DNA of 47,768 nt from Planctomycetota bacterium (GCA_028289345.1 JANQQL010000018.1:150030-197797), one strand, 5' to 3'. Shown: positions 32,725 through 42,083, numbered from the stretch's first letter. Program-made: numbers and translations. Notes: generated by a model not told the origin, from the letters alone.

Positions 32725-35139
32725 TCAGGGAGACTGACCGACGGTCATTTCCAGACCGTTGCTCAAAGAAACTCTGTTCGGGGCCAAGGGGTCGGACACC
32801 AACGCTTGCCCGTCCAGAATCGCCCCGATGGCTCCTGGTCCGAGATTGGCGGAAAAAGCCAAGTGTCCTGCTCCGGGAACTCCGGAATCCCCCTCGAGCA
32901 CGAATGGCAACGAGAACCAAGGGGGTTGAACCAAGATCTGGCCCCCGCGGAACGGAATGGAATCTCGGTTCAAGCTGAACAAGAGCTGCCCAGCCGCTCC
33001 TCCCAACCCGTCATGAATCTCCCACGCGATGGCCTCCCCGGCGTTGGGGATCCCGGCTCCTTGCAAAGTCGGAGCGAAACCACCGGCGCCCGCCAAACCG
33101 GTCCCGTAGCGCTGATATCGGCCGTCTTCGACCCCGCGCAGATCTCCGGACATCGCCAACGCGTACATCTGATTCCTCCCGGTCGTCACCGACACGGCTC
33201 GCACCGACACGCGATACATGCCGGGGGCCGGATCACGCAACCGGACTCGCTCCACGTTGTTCAACGGATCGTGAGAGCCCCCCGCCACCGACCATGCGTC
33301 GGAAAGTACATTTCCTCGGTACTCCGTGGAATCCGGAGCCGTGATCGTCAGATCGATGTCATTCACCGGGATGTAGGAAGCCGACGTCGACGCCTGCTTG
33401 TCATAGAAGGAAAGGGTCACTTCCAGGGTCCGTTCGTCGCTCAGGACCTCGAATGCGTACTCATGGACCTCGCCCGGATCGGCGAGTCCTTGCTGACGAG
33501 GGATATCGATCAGGTAGGAACGTCGCGAGTCCCCGGGAAAGAACAGGGACCGGCTTAGATTAAGGCGTCCCCAACCCTCTTGTTCGCTGGGATATCCCGG
33601 TTCCCCCGCCATGTCGACCGCCGCGTTGATCAACATCGCCTTGACCAGCGCTCCGGAAGGGGTGAATCCGTCGGACGCGCGCGGCGTCCCGGTCGGATAC
33701 CAGCCCTCTTCGAGATACTGCACCGCCAAGGCCGCAGCCCCGGCGACGGCCGGAGTCGCCATGCTGGTTCCGGAGAGATCAAGAGTCGAGCATCCACCAA
33801 TCCGCGCCGACTTGACGCCGCAGCCTGGTGCGAAGATCTCGGGCTTGCGACGACCATCGGCGGTGGGTCCCGTCCCCCCGGAACAAGCGAACCGTTGTCC
33901 CTCGGGCTTGAACGTAGCCCCCACCGCGAGGCAGTTCTTGGCGTTCTCCGGGTTGCGCAAGGTGAATCCATTGGTCACCGCCCAGACCGGCAGAGCATCC
34001 TGGTTCTCCCACGCAAAGCGATCGATGTCGCGCGACCACGCGTTGTATTCGGTGGTGCCATCGTTGCCCCAAGAGTTGGTGAAGACCCGCGCCCCGTCTT
34101 CGTACAGCTCCAACAACCGGAGCCGCAGGTTGGTCGACGACACTTCGGACAGACTCGTGTGGGCCAGGCGAGCGTGATCGGCGATCCCATTGCTGCCGGT
34201 GGCGCCAAAGGTGGGCTGGCGATCTCCGGCCGCGGTTCCCGCCGTGTGAGTGCCATGATTGTCGCGACGATTGATGTCCCCGTGGAAGGAAACGATCTTG
34301 CGGTGATCCGGACCAATCGGATGTTCGGCGTCGGTGAAAAAGCAGCTCTCCACATCGATGCCCCCGTCGATGTGTCCGATGATTACGCCGTCCCCACGAA
34401 TCCCGTGATCCCACGCCGGAGTCGACCCCTCGGTGTTGCTCTGGACCACCCAGTTCGTTTCGTTGTTGAACCGCTGAGTGGCCCGAGCACGGGGCTCCAC
34501 CCAATGAACCTCGGGAACTCGGCAAAGGTCGGGCAGCTGCTCGGCCCGCAATCGCACATGAAAACGATCCTGCCTCGGGTCGTCCCAGTCCAGCAACTCA
34601 ATGCCTCGAGTGACGAGGGCGGCCGTGGCCGAGATGGGGTCCGCCTCTGGGAGGAGAAACACCGCCACCTCGAGTGTCTCCGCCGGGCCCGTCCCATGGG
34701 CTTCCAGCAGCGTCGGATCGACGCGAAACGCCGGATGGAATGGAATCACGGCCCGCACCCCCGGTTGCTCGGCCAATGCCCGTCGCGCGGGGGCACTGCC
34801 ACGCACCAGGTAGGCCTGGTGCGGCAGGTACTCCACGCGACGCAGTCCGAGCTGCTTGAGGGCCCGGCGGTCCCGCGAAGAGACCGGATGATCGAACTGG
34901 ACAATGAAGGTTTCGATGCGGGGAGAGTCGTCTGTGGTTTCTCTTGCGAACTCTCGCCGAAACTCCGCGGACAACGCCACCGCCTCGATGATCGGGTCGA
35001 AGGTCAATGCCTTCAGGTGCAAGCGTTGATCGCGTGCGAGGATGTCTTCGGCGACTTCCTCGCCGGGGGAGAACCCCATCGCCCCAGCCGCGGAAGCGGC
35101 AGCCCAAATCCCCGAGAGGAGCGTCGTTCGAAGTCTCAT
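32725..35139 (-). CDS. Exported subtilisin-like (S8) serine protease
   Basis: 804 aa with an N-terminal signal peptide (LLSGIWAAASAAGA). A propeptide-like region of ~200 residues precedes the catalytic domain. The triad is complete: Asp in VIIGHIDGGIDVES, His in DNHGTHTAGTAAGD, Ser in DLSGTSMATPAVAGAAAL; the oxyanion Asn is in VFTNSWGNDG-like context. After the domain a P-domain/pre-peptidase-like beta region follows (LEVTLSFYDKQAST, NDIDLTITAPDS, RVSVRAVSVTTG), and a last ~110-residue beta domain of the type seen in the FG-GAP protein. It is the first gene of the six-gene operon and may process surface or secreted proteins. Confidence 0.93.
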   Translation of the reverse strand: MRLRTTLLSGIWAAASAAGAMGFSPGEEVAEDILARDQRLHLKALTFDPIIEAVALSAEFRREFARETTDDSPRIETFIVQFDHPVSSRDRRALKQLGLRRVEYLPHQAYLVRGSAPARRALAEQPGVRAVIPFHPAFRVDPTLLEAHGTGPAETLEVAVFLLPEADPISATAALVTRGIELLDWDDPRQDRFHVRLRAEQLPDLCRVPEVHWVEPRARATQRFNNETNWVVQSNTEGSTPAWDHGIRGDGVIIGHIDGGIDVESCFFTDAEHPIGPDHRKIVSFHGDINRRDNHGTHTAGTAAGDRQPTFGATGSNGIADHARLAHTSLSEVSSTNLRLRLLELYEDGARVFTNSWGNDGTTEYNAWSRDIDRFAWENQDALPVWAVTNGFTLRNPENAKNCLAVGATFKPEGQRFACSGGTGPTADGRRKPEIFAPGCGVKSARIGGCSTLDLSGTSMATPAVAGAAALAVQYLEEGWYPTGTPRASDGFTPSGALVKAMLINAAVDMAGEPGYPSEQEGWGRLNLSRSLFFPGDSRRSYLIDIPRQQGLADPGEVHEYAFEVLSDERTLEVTLSFYDKQASTSASYIPVNDIDLTITAPDSTEYRGNVLSDAWSVAGGSHDPLNNVERVRLRDPAPGMYRVSVRAVSVTTGRNQMYALAMSGDLRGVEDGRYQRYGTGLAGAGGFAPTLQGAGIPNAGEAIAWEIHDGLGGAAGQLLFSLNRDSIPFRGGQILVQPPWFSLPFVLEGDSGVPGAGHLAFSANLGPGAIGAILDGQALVSDPLAPNRVSLSNGLEMTVGQSP

Positions 35140-35480
35140 GAGAGAAGATTCCCGCGGTTGATCCCCCCAAGTTTCGCAAATTGCCTGGTCCCGCCACGGG
35201 GGGAACCTCTGTTAGCCGCGCGAGAGCATCCAGGAAACACCGAGCCTCCCTGCAGAACCGGGCGGCCCAGGACCGCCGTCCTCGCCCCGTGCGCTCGTGC
35301 GAATCCGATCCACCGCACGGTTTCCTGACAAGGATTTCCGGAATCTGACCCGGAATCGAGATTCTTGACGATTCTTCGAATCTCTGGGATCCCGCCCCTC
35401 GTCTTCTCCGCCGTGATGGCTACGGAGCCAAGAGCACGGCCCCGTTTTGGATTTCCTCCCCCTCGGCGACTCGGATTCCC
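35140..35480. promoter_or_regulatory. Divergent intergenic region with an inverted repeat
   Basis: 341 bp without a gene, between the protease operon (-) and the ferritin-like gene (+). An inverted repeat GAGATTC (35358-35364) and GAATCTC (35378-35384) encloses TTGACG (35365-35370), which also forms part of a GATTCTT direct repeat. It could be an operator over a -35 box, but no good -10 follows at 16-18 nt. On the other strand only a weak TTGTCA near 35330 is seen. Confidence 0.35.
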
Positions 35481-36074
35481 ATGCCCGGCACGATCGACCC
35501 TCACTCGCTGCAATCTCTGGTTTCCCGCGCTCATCAGTTGGGCGCCCAGGCCTGCCAAGACTTGGCTCGAGTTCGAGAACCCGAGTCCAGGGTCGAATTC
35601 CTGGCCCAGGTTCTCATTCTCCAAAAGCACTTCGTGATTCGCGCCCGGCGCCACGCCTCCCTGGCCTTCCAGTGCCGGGATGGAGAGGACGAACGAGTTC
35701 GTGGGGAACTGGCGGAGATGGTGATCTGGGAAGAGCGCGCCGCCGACTGGATCGCGGCCCGGCTCGTGCAACTCGGCGGCAACCCAACCGAAACATCCCC
35801 CTCACTGAAGAGCCGGTTGAAGCATGAGTACTTCGACCGCCGTCCGCTGGTCGAGCGCCTGGCCCAGGACAGCCAAGACCACCGTCAAACGCTTCGAGAA
35901 CTGCAGCCGCTCCTCGAGGCGTTCGCCACCAATGACCCAGAGACCAGTTTCACCTTGCGTCGCTGGCGGGAACACCGGGTCGACCTGTCTCGAAAGTTCA
36001 GCAAGATTCGCTCGCGTCTCGAGAGCGTGCGTCCTGTCGGTCGCTCGTCTCTCCGGATCTCCATGGCGTACTGA
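35481..36074 (+). CDS. Ferritin-like four-helix protein (degenerate) of unknown role
   Basis: 197 aa, ATG 35481, almost entirely helical with no signal peptide. The segment EMVIWEERAADWIAARLVQLGGNP resembles the third and fourth helices of bacterioferritin/Dps-like proteins (E-E-x-x-H-A ... LGG-x-P), but the iron-ligand His is replaced (EERAAD). Earlier helices contain SRAHQLGAQACQDLARVREP and VLILQKHFVIRARRHASLAF. A ferroxidase centre is therefore doubtful. It is the first + strand gene after a divergent region and is followed after 209 bp by a coiled-coil gene. The similarity is weak and could be coincidental. Confidence 0.55.
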   Translation: MPGTIDPHSLQSLVSRAHQLGAQACQDLARVREPESRVEFLAQVLILQKHFVIRARRHASLAFQCRDGEDERVRGELAEMVIWEERAADWIAARLVQLGGNPTETSPSLKSRLKHEYFDRRPLVERLAQDSQDHRQTLRELQPLLEAFATNDPETSFTLRRWREHRVDLSRKFSKIRSRLESVRPVGRSSLRISMAY

Positions 36075-36117
36075 TCACCCCTCCAAGTCTCGGGGATTGG
36101 GAAAACCCTGCCGGTTT

Positions 36118-36145
36118 TTGACTCTGTTCGGACTGGCAGTACCTT
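36118..36145 (+). promoter_or_regulatory. Candidate promoter for the coiled-coil gene
   Basis: TTGACT (36118-36123), preceded by a T-run, and TACCTT (36140-36145) are 16 nt apart, about 140 nt before the start at 36284. The -35 matches 5/6 and the -10 only 3/6. By-eye call. Confidence 0.25.
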
Positions 36146-36283
36146 TCCTGTGCAGTCCCCTGCCGTGGCATCCCGCCACCGCCTGCTTCCCCCCGATGGC
36201 AAGTGACCCGCGAATGGTCTCGTTCTGCTTGGGCCCGTTCGCGTCGCAGCTTGCTTTCCCCGCAGACTTCCGGAGTTGCTCAC

Positions 36284-37144
36284 ATGAGCGATGCGCGACC
36301 ATTGGCCAATCCCTTGAAGAGTCAGCTGCTCGAATTGTTCAAAGAGCACGCTCACACGACGTCTCTCAGCAATCTTCAAGAGACCGGTCGGGATCAAGTT
36401 CGGGTCCTCAGCAGCAAGGGGATCGAATCGGTGGTCGGCCTGGCGTTGATGCGGACTTTGGAGAGCGCCGACACCAATGCCGAAAGCGGAAGCTTGGTGC
36501 GCAACGCCCAGCGCGAGTTCCAGCGCCTCCTCAACGAACCAGGGGCGGTCGAGTCCAGCACCATGGATCTGCAACGAGAACAGCGCTCCCTGGAGTCCCA
36601 GAAGCTGATCCTCGAGCGCGAATTGAACAAAGCCAAGGCCGAACTCCGCGAAGATCGGGAGGCATTCGAGAAACACTGGCTGGAAGAGATGGCCGAAGAC
36701 CTCGAGCCGTCCCTCGATCGCCTGTTGGATTTGGGCGTCACCGCATTTCGCGAGAACATCGCCGATCCCGAAGAAGTCCTCCTCGCGATTCGTGGACCGT
36801 TGATCCACCTGTTCCGTCGCACCCTGGAAACGGCCGCGCAAAAGAAGCTGTCCTCGCTGCGCGCCGCGCGAGTGGAGTTCCTGGAACGTCGCGTCGCCAA
36901 GATCCGTGCGTTCCTGGAAGAGGCCAACATTGCTTTGGCCAAGATGATGCCCGCCGGCCAAATGGCCGAGGGTGAATTCGATATCTGGCCGTCCGCCTAC
37001 AAAGAGCTCCAGGGATTGGATGGCTCGGAGGACCACTTCGAAACTCGGCAGAACATGATGCAAGGCATGTTCGAGCTCAATCAGGAGCTGCGGGACGCGA
37101 TTCGTGAACTCCACGAGGCGCGGCGGGAAACCGACCAGGCCTGA
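36284..37144 (+). CDS. Coiled-coil protein of unknown function
   Basis: 286 aa, ATG 36284 with GGAG 9 nt upstream; the frame continues to 36203 without a plausible start. No signal peptide or membrane helix, so it should be cytoplasmic. Residues ~85-135 are a strong heptad region (MDLQREQRSLESQKLILERE), then helices DEEVLLAIR-type (DPEEVLLAIRGPLIHLFRRT), another coiled stretch (RVEFLERRVAKIRAFLEEAN) and a C-terminal helix (FELNQELRDAIRELHEARRE). I do not recognise the family. A structural or scaffolding role is possible. It lies between the ferritin-like gene and a TPR lipoprotein. Confidence 0.7.
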   Translation: MSDARPLANPLKSQLLELFKEHAHTTSLSNLQETGRDQVRVLSSKGIESVVGLALMRTLESADTNAESGSLVRNAQREFQRLLNEPGAVESSTMDLQREQRSLESQKLILERELNKAKAELREDREAFEKHWLEEMAEDLEPSLDRLLDLGVTAFRENIADPEEVLLAIRGPLIHLFRRTLETAAQKKLSSLRAARVEFLERRVAKIRAFLEEANIALAKMMPAGQMAEGEFDIWPSAYKELQGLDGSEDHFETRQNMMQGMFELNQELRDAIRELHEARRETDQA

Positions 37145-37274
37145 TCCCCGAGGGAGGTTCGGGTACCATCCGGCGTTTCGCGACTCTCGTTCGAGGAGCC
37201 CGGCCCGACCGATGGAAACCCGACCTCGCCCTTCGTGGAAACAGACCTCGGTGCCCACATCGAGGGGCGGATCC

Positions 37275-38483
37275 ATGCCGCGTTGCCTGGTGGCGGCTCT
37301 GACGACCGTCAGCGCATTCGCCTGCACGGAGTCGTCGGCCCCTCTGGAGGCGACGCCCTCGGCCGAGACCCCCACGGCCACTCACGAGACGTCCACGGTG
37401 GACGAAAGCGTCAACCGCCCCGTCTCGGGAGACACGGAGCAAGCCAACCGCCTGTTCGAGCTGGCCATCACTCGCGAAAAGATGGGACGACGCGCCGAGG
37501 CCCGGCAGTTCTACGAACAATCACTGGAAGCCGATCCGGCCCACTTGCCGACTTTGATCTCGTTTGGCTACTTCCTGCTGCAAAACGTTGAACACTTGAA
37601 CCAAGGGCGCGCACTCCGCTTGTTCCGTCAAGCGCGCTTGCTTGACGAGAACGACGTGCGCAGCCTTTGCGGAGAGGCAATCTCTCGACAGACCCTGGCT
37701 GACAACGAAAAGGCCGCCCCACTCCTGAAAGCGTGCCTGGCCCGCCCCGACCTGCCAACACCCAGTCCTCCTCGATCCCTGGCAGAGCTGTCCTACGCCA
37801 ACTTGTTGTTCGAAGCGGGAAACGTCGACGAAGCCGACCAACACTATCAGCGGGCGCTCGCCGGGGCCTCGGCTCGACACAGTGCGCGTTATTGCGTCGA
37901 CTACGGAACCTTCTGCATTGCTCAGGGTCGCAACGAGCAGGCCGAGCAGCTCATGCGGGAAGCGATCCGTCGCAACCCCACCCACGTGAGCGCTCACTAC
38001 CATTTGTACCGACTGCTTCACGTGCGCGGTGCGGAGGAGGAAGCCACCAAAGAGCGGCGCATTCACGAAATCCTCCGCCAGATGTCCGACCACACTTCGC
38101 GGTTCTACAACGACGACGTGGACCGCAACCTGCGTCTGCGTCGGGAACTCGTCGAAGCCTATCCGGAGTACGAGCGAGCCCGCTTCGATCTGGTGCGCGA
38201 ATGCTTGGACCGTCGACGCTACCCCGACGCGTTGACCGAACTGGCGGCCATGGTCGGGGAGGGCGGGACCGCCGAGGCGTTCTATCTTCTTGCAAGGACC
38301 TACGCGGGACTCGGACAAATCGAAGAAGCCAACAAGGCCGCCACCACCATGCGCAAGCTCAATCCCAAAGTTCCAGAAGCGGTGCTGGACGACATCCTGG
38401 AGGAGTGGACCAAGAACCACTCGGTCAATGACAAGGCCCTCCAGCGCACCCTCGCCGACTGGAAGAAAACCACGGCGCCATGA
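37275..38483 (+). CDS. TPR-repeat lipoprotein
   Basis: 402 aa. ATG 37275 follows GAGGGGCGG and gives a lipoprotein signal (RCLVAALTTVSAFACTE; Cys in SAFAC), so it is likely membrane-tethered; an earlier in-frame ATG at 37212 would add 21 residues. After a low-complexity Thr/Pro/Glu linker come TPR units of 34 residues (LFELAITREKMGRRAEARQF, LISFGYFLLQNVEHLNQGR, ELSYANLLFEAGNVDEADQ, YGTFCIAQGRNEQAEQLMRE, AFYLLARTYAGLGQIEEANK). Its stop overlaps the start of the CRTAC1 gene by 4 nt (ATGA), so both proteins are made together and may form a complex. Confidence 0.87.
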   Translation: MPRCLVAALTTVSAFACTESSAPLEATPSAETPTATHETSTVDESVNRPVSGDTEQANRLFELAITREKMGRRAEARQFYEQSLEADPAHLPTLISFGYFLLQNVEHLNQGRALRLFRQARLLDENDVRSLCGEAISRQTLADNEKAAPLLKACLARPDLPTPSPPRSLAELSYANLLFEAGNVDEADQHYQRALAGASARHSARYCVDYGTFCIAQGRNEQAEQLMREAIRRNPTHVSAHYHLYRLLHVRGAEEEATKERRIHEILRQMSDHTSRFYNDDVDRNLRLRRELVEAYPEYERARFDLVRECLDRRRYPDALTELAAMVGEGGTAEAFYLLARTYAGLGQIEEANKAATTMRKLNPKVPEAVLDDILEEWTKNHSVNDKALQRTLADWKKTTAP

Positions 38484-40144
38484 AATCCCGACTCCTGCCC
38501 CTGGTCGCCTTCGGCCTCACGGCCTGTAGCGACTCTCCGGCTCCCCCCCCGGCGGAACCGACCACGTTCTTCGTCGACCGCACTCCCGGTTCCGGGATCG
38601 ACTTCGTGCACCACCACGGAGGAGCCGGCAAGAAGCTGCTGGTCGAGATCAATGCCGGCTGCGTAGCGATGATCGACTACGACAGCGATGGAGATCTCGA
38701 CCTGTACTTCGGCCAAGGGCATGCCCTCCCCGGTTACCTGGACGAGAGCACCGATTTCCGCGACCGCCTGTATCGCAACGACGGCGACTTCCGGTTCACG
38801 GATGTCACGGACGAGACGGGGGTTTCGGAAGACGGATACACCTACCACGCTTCGGCCGTGGACTATGACGGCGACGGAGACCAGGACCTCTACCTGAGCA
38901 ACTTTGCCGCGAACCGAATGCTGCGCAACGACGGTGGGAAGTTCGTGGACGTGACCGCCGAAGTCGGCGCAGCCACCGATCGTTGGTCGACCACGTCTTG
39001 CTTTGCCGACTTCGACCAGGACGGGGACTTGGATCTGTACGTCACCAACTACGTCATCTACCCCCTGGACCACAGCGGCTGCGGTTCCATGAGCCGCGGG
39101 GAAGGCTGGCGCGCCTACTGTGCCCCCGATGAGTTTCCCGGCTCCCAGGACTTGCTCTACCGGAACGACGCAGGGCGATTCGTCGACATCACCGAGGAGG
39201 CCGGCATGATCCCGGGGGACGGGTCGGGACTCGGACTGGTTCCCACCGACTATGACGACGACGGAGACTTGGACCTGTTCGTGGCCAACGACGGACGTCC
39301 CAACCACTTCTGGCGCAACGAAGGCGACATGCGCTTCACCGACCAGGCCTGGAACAGCGGCGTCGCGGTCGGGAGCCACGGCACCAGTGAAGCCTGCATG
39401 GGCACCGACTTCGGCGACATCGACGGAGACGGCGATTTCGACCTTCTGGTCGCCAATCTCGCCGTCGAAACGAACACCCTGTTCCGCAACGAGGGCAACG
39501 GCTTGTTCGACGACCAGAGCGTGTCCACCGGACTCGGTCCCCCGTCGCGACGGTTCGTCGGCTTTGGCTGCGAGTTCTTCGACTTCGACAACGACGGGGA
39601 TGTGGACAATTTCGTCGCCAACGGTCACGTGATCGACAACATCCACCTCTACGAGCCGTCCCAGACGTTCCGCCAGGTGCCCCACCTCTACGTCAACGAT
39701 GGCAGCGGGCGCTTCACCGAACGTGGCGAAGAATTCTGCCAGTACTTCGAAGGTCAATACGTCGGCCGCGGAGTGGCCACGGGAGATCTGGACAACGACG
39801 GGGACCTGGACGTGGTCATCGCGCACAACAACGCGGCTCCGGCAATCCTCGAGAATCAGCGCGGCAACGAGAAATCGTGGATCGGATTCAAGCTCCGCGG
39901 CCGCGGTTTCAACAGCGCGGCCTTGGGGGCTCGCGTCGAGATCGAGTGCGCCGGAAAGACCCAGCGAGAGGAAGTTCGTGGCACCAGCTCCTACGCCGCG
40001 TTTCACGACTTGCGGGTCCACTTCGGGTTGGACCAAGCGGACCGGGTGGAACGGGTCCAGATTCGCTGGCCGATGGGCTCCACCCAGACCCTGCGCGACC
40101 TGGCGGCCGGCCAGTACCACGTGATCGAGGAAGCCAGCCCCTGA
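38480..40144 (+). CDS. CRTAC1-type FG-GAP/VCBS lipoprotein with ASPIC/UnbV domain
   Basis: 554 aa, ATG 38480. Lipobox LTAC (residues 13-16, VAFGLTACSDS). The body is a seven-bladed VCBS/FG-GAP propeller with Ca-binding loops: DYDSDGDLDLYFGQG, DYDGDGDQDLYLSN, DFDQDGDLDLYVTN, DYDDDGDLDLFVAN, DIDGDGDFDLLVAN, DFDNDGDVDNFVAN and DLDNDGDLDVVIAH. The C-terminal ASPIC/UnbV domain is clear (SWIGFKLRGRGFNSAALGAR, VQIRWPMGSTQTLRDLAAGQ). Such proteins occur with TPR partners in Planctomycetota and similar groups; binding is calcium-dependent in likely terms, but no function is established. It is translationally coupled to the TPR lipoprotein. Confidence 0.93.
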   Translation: MKSRLLPLVAFGLTACSDSPAPPPAEPTTFFVDRTPGSGIDFVHHHGGAGKKLLVEINAGCVAMIDYDSDGDLDLYFGQGHALPGYLDESTDFRDRLYRNDGDFRFTDVTDETGVSEDGYTYHASAVDYDGDGDQDLYLSNFAANRMLRNDGGKFVDVTAEVGAATDRWSTTSCFADFDQDGDLDLYVTNYVIYPLDHSGCGSMSRGEGWRAYCAPDEFPGSQDLLYRNDAGRFVDITEEAGMIPGDGSGLGLVPTDYDDDGDLDLFVANDGRPNHFWRNEGDMRFTDQAWNSGVAVGSHGTSEACMGTDFGDIDGDGDFDLLVANLAVETNTLFRNEGNGLFDDQSVSTGLGPPSRRFVGFGCEFFDFDNDGDVDNFVANGHVIDNIHLYEPSQTFRQVPHLYVNDGSGRFTERGEEFCQYFEGQYVGRGVATGDLDNDGDLDVVIAHNNAAPAILENQRGNEKSWIGFKLRGRGFNSAALGARVEIECAGKTQREEVRGTSSYAAFHDLRVHFGLDQADRVERVQIRWPMGSTQTLRDLAAGQYHVIEEASP

Positions 40145-40164
40145 TTGCTCCTTGATTGCGTTTT

Positions 40165-40191
40165 TTGACCGGGCCCTCGATGCAGTACGAT
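40165..40191 (+). promoter_or_regulatory. Candidate promoter for the antiporter gene
   Basis: TTGACC (40165-40170), at the end of a six-T run, and TACGAT (40186-40191) lie 15 nt apart, 74 nt before the antiporter start. The spacing is short. Just before it the 7-mer TGATTGC occurs twice (40142-40148, 40153-40159). Weak pattern call. Confidence 0.25.
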
Positions 40192-40265
40192 TTCCGTCTT
40201 CCGGTCACCGCACTTCCAGAGATCGATTCGCCGTCGACCGAGCAAGCGGCAGGGGAGGGAACCGT

Positions 40266-42083
40266 TTGAGCGAGTCCGTGGTCCTGCCACTCACCCTGAT
40301 CGTGGTGTTGGGGGTGCTCTCCCAGTGGATCGCTTCGGTGATCCGGGTCCCCTCCATCTTGCTGCTCCTGGCCGCTGGGTTCCTGGCGGGCCCTGTCACG
40401 GGGTTCCTGGACCCGGACAAGCTGCTCTCCCAGGAATTGCTGCAGAGTGTGGTGTCCCTCTCCCTGGCCGTGATCCTGTTCGAAGGTGGCCTGTCGCTCC
40501 GACTCTCGGAAGCCAAGTCGGTCGGCAAGACCGTGACCCGCTTGGTCACCGTGGGAGCTCTCGTGACCTGGGCCCTCTGCACGGCAGGCGCTCGTTTCAT
40601 CTTGGATATGAGCGATGCCATGAGCGCGTTGCTCGGGGCCATCCTGGTGCTCTCGGGACCGACCGTGATCGGCCCCTTGCTGCGTCACATCCGTCCGGTT
40701 GGCAAGACGGGTCCGATCTTGAAGTGGGAAGGCATTGTCATCGACCCGGTGGGAGCGCTGCTCGCGGCTCTGGTCTTCCACAGTTTGTTGTCCGACAGCG
40801 CCCACACTTCACGCACCCAAGTGTTGATCGAGATCCTCCTCACTCTTGGGATCGGCACCGTCGCAGGACTCCTGGGAGTCGGAATTCTCCTCCTGCTCTA
40901 TCGCCGACACTGGGTCCACGACCACCTTCAGGCACCGGTCGCTTTGGGAGTGTTGCTTGCCTTCTATTCGGCCTCGAATCACTTGCAGGGAGAATCGGGT
41001 CTGCTCGCGGCGACGCTGATGGGCTTCGTTCTCGCCAATCAGAAGTCCGTGACCGTGCGTCACATCACGACCTTCAAAGAACACCTCACCATTGTTCTGA
41101 TCGCCTGCCTGTTCGTCACCCTTGCAGCACAGGTGCCGGTCCAGGAACTCTTGGACGTGATCTTTCCCCGAGGCTTGCTGTTTCTCCTTGCACTGCTGTT
41201 CGTCGTGCGCCCCGTGTCGGTCATCGTGTCCACCATCGGGTGTCAGCTCTCCTGGCGGGAGCGGGCCTTCTTGTCTTGGGTGTGCCCCCGAGGGATCGTG
41301 GCCGCAGCGGGAGCTCCGTTCTTCGCTTTGCAGCTCAGCGCCGAGGGGATGAACGATGCGGATCAGCTCGTGCCCATCACCTTCTTGGTCATCGCGGGCA
41401 CGGTCGCCGTGTACAGTCTGACCTCCCCGTGGGTCGCCCGACTCCTGGGATTGGCACCGCCCGACCCTCAGGGCGTGTTGATGATTGGCTCCCATCCTCT
41501 GGCTCGATCAATTGCGGCGGTCTTGAAGGAGTGCAATATCGAGGTGGCCTTGATCGACACCAACCATCGGCACATTCGAGAAGCACGTCTCGCGGGGTTG
41601 CGAGCGGTCCACGCCAACGTGCTCGCCGATGACACCCTCGACGAGCTCGATTTGGGGGGCATCGGCAATCTACTGGCGTTGACCCCCAACGACGAGGTCA
41701 ACGCTCTCGCCGGAGTGCATGGCAGCCACGTGTTCGGCCGCTCCCACGTATTCCAACTCCCTCCCGATCCGGGGGACGGCCCGTTGCAGGATCTCCCGGC
41801 CGCCCATCTCCGCGGGCGCATTGCGTTTTCCGAAACGGCCACGTTCCGACGCCTGATGCAGCTCCAGGAAGAAGGGTTCGTGGTCAAGAGAACCCCCCTC
41901 AGCAAAGACTTCGACCAGAGCTCATTCTTTGATCTGTATGGAAGCTCGGCGCTCCCCTTGTTCACCATCTCTCCCGAGTGGAAGCTGCATCTCGTGGAGG
42001 CCGGATCCGCCGGCGACTTCGTTCCGGGACACACGCTGGTCAGCCTGGTGAAACCACCGTCGGAGCCTTCCAAGGCGGCTTGA
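40266..42083 (+). CDS. Cation/proton antiporter (CPA1/CPA2) with C-terminal TrkA-N domain
   Basis: 605 aa. TTG 40266 is the likely start: AGGGGAGGG sits 6 nt upstream and the first helix begins directly (VVLPLTLIVVLGVLSQWIAS). About 12 helices form a Na+/H+ or K+/H+ exchanger core (VPSILLLLAAGFLAGPVTGF; LSLAVILFEGGLSLRL; GAILVLSGPTVIGPLLR; WVCPRGIVAAAGAPFFALQL). The cytoplasmic domain from ~430 is a Rossmann TrkA-N/RCK-like unit (GVLMIGSHPLARSIAAVLKE, VALIDTNHRHIREARLAGL, ALTPNDEVNALAGVHGSH) that would sense NAD(H) or nucleotides and gate transport. The GSHPLA loop departs from the usual GxGxxG. It is in the same orientation as the mannosyltransferase-like gene 40 bp downstream. Confidence 0.93.
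   Translation: MSESVVLPLTLIVVLGVLSQWIASVIRVPSILLLLAAGFLAGPVTGFLDPDKLLSQELLQSVVSLSLAVILFEGGLSLRLSEAKSVGKTVTRLVTVGALVTWALCTAGARFILDMSDAMSALLGAILVLSGPTVIGPLLRHIRPVGKTGPILKWEGIVIDPVGALLAALVFHSLLSDSAHTSRTQVLIEILLTLGIGTVAGLLGVGILLLLYRRHWVHDHLQAPVALGVLLAFYSASNHLQGESGLLAATLMGFVLANQKSVTVRHITTFKEHLTIVLIACLFVTLAAQVPVQELLDVIFPRGLLFLLALLFVVRPVSVIVSTIGCQLSWRERAFLSWVCPRGIVAAAGAPFFALQLSAEGMNDADQLVPITFLVIAGTVAVYSLTSPWVARLLGLAPPDPQGVLMIGSHPLARSIAAVLKECNIEVALIDTNHRHIREARLAGLRAVHANVLADDTLDELDLGGIGNLLALTPNDEVNALAGVHGSHVFGRSHVFQLPPDPGDGPLQDLPAAHLRGRIAFSETATFRRLMQLQEEGFVVKRTPLSKDFDQSSFFDLYGSSALPLFTISPEWKLHLVEAGSAGDFVPGHTLVSLVKPPSEPSKAA

Noticed and set aside
38300..40120. 606-codon frame on the - strand, opposite the CRTAC1 protein
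   Set aside because: Val/Glu-rich mirror of the repeated Asp/Gly codons of the propeller; no ribosome binding site or domain.
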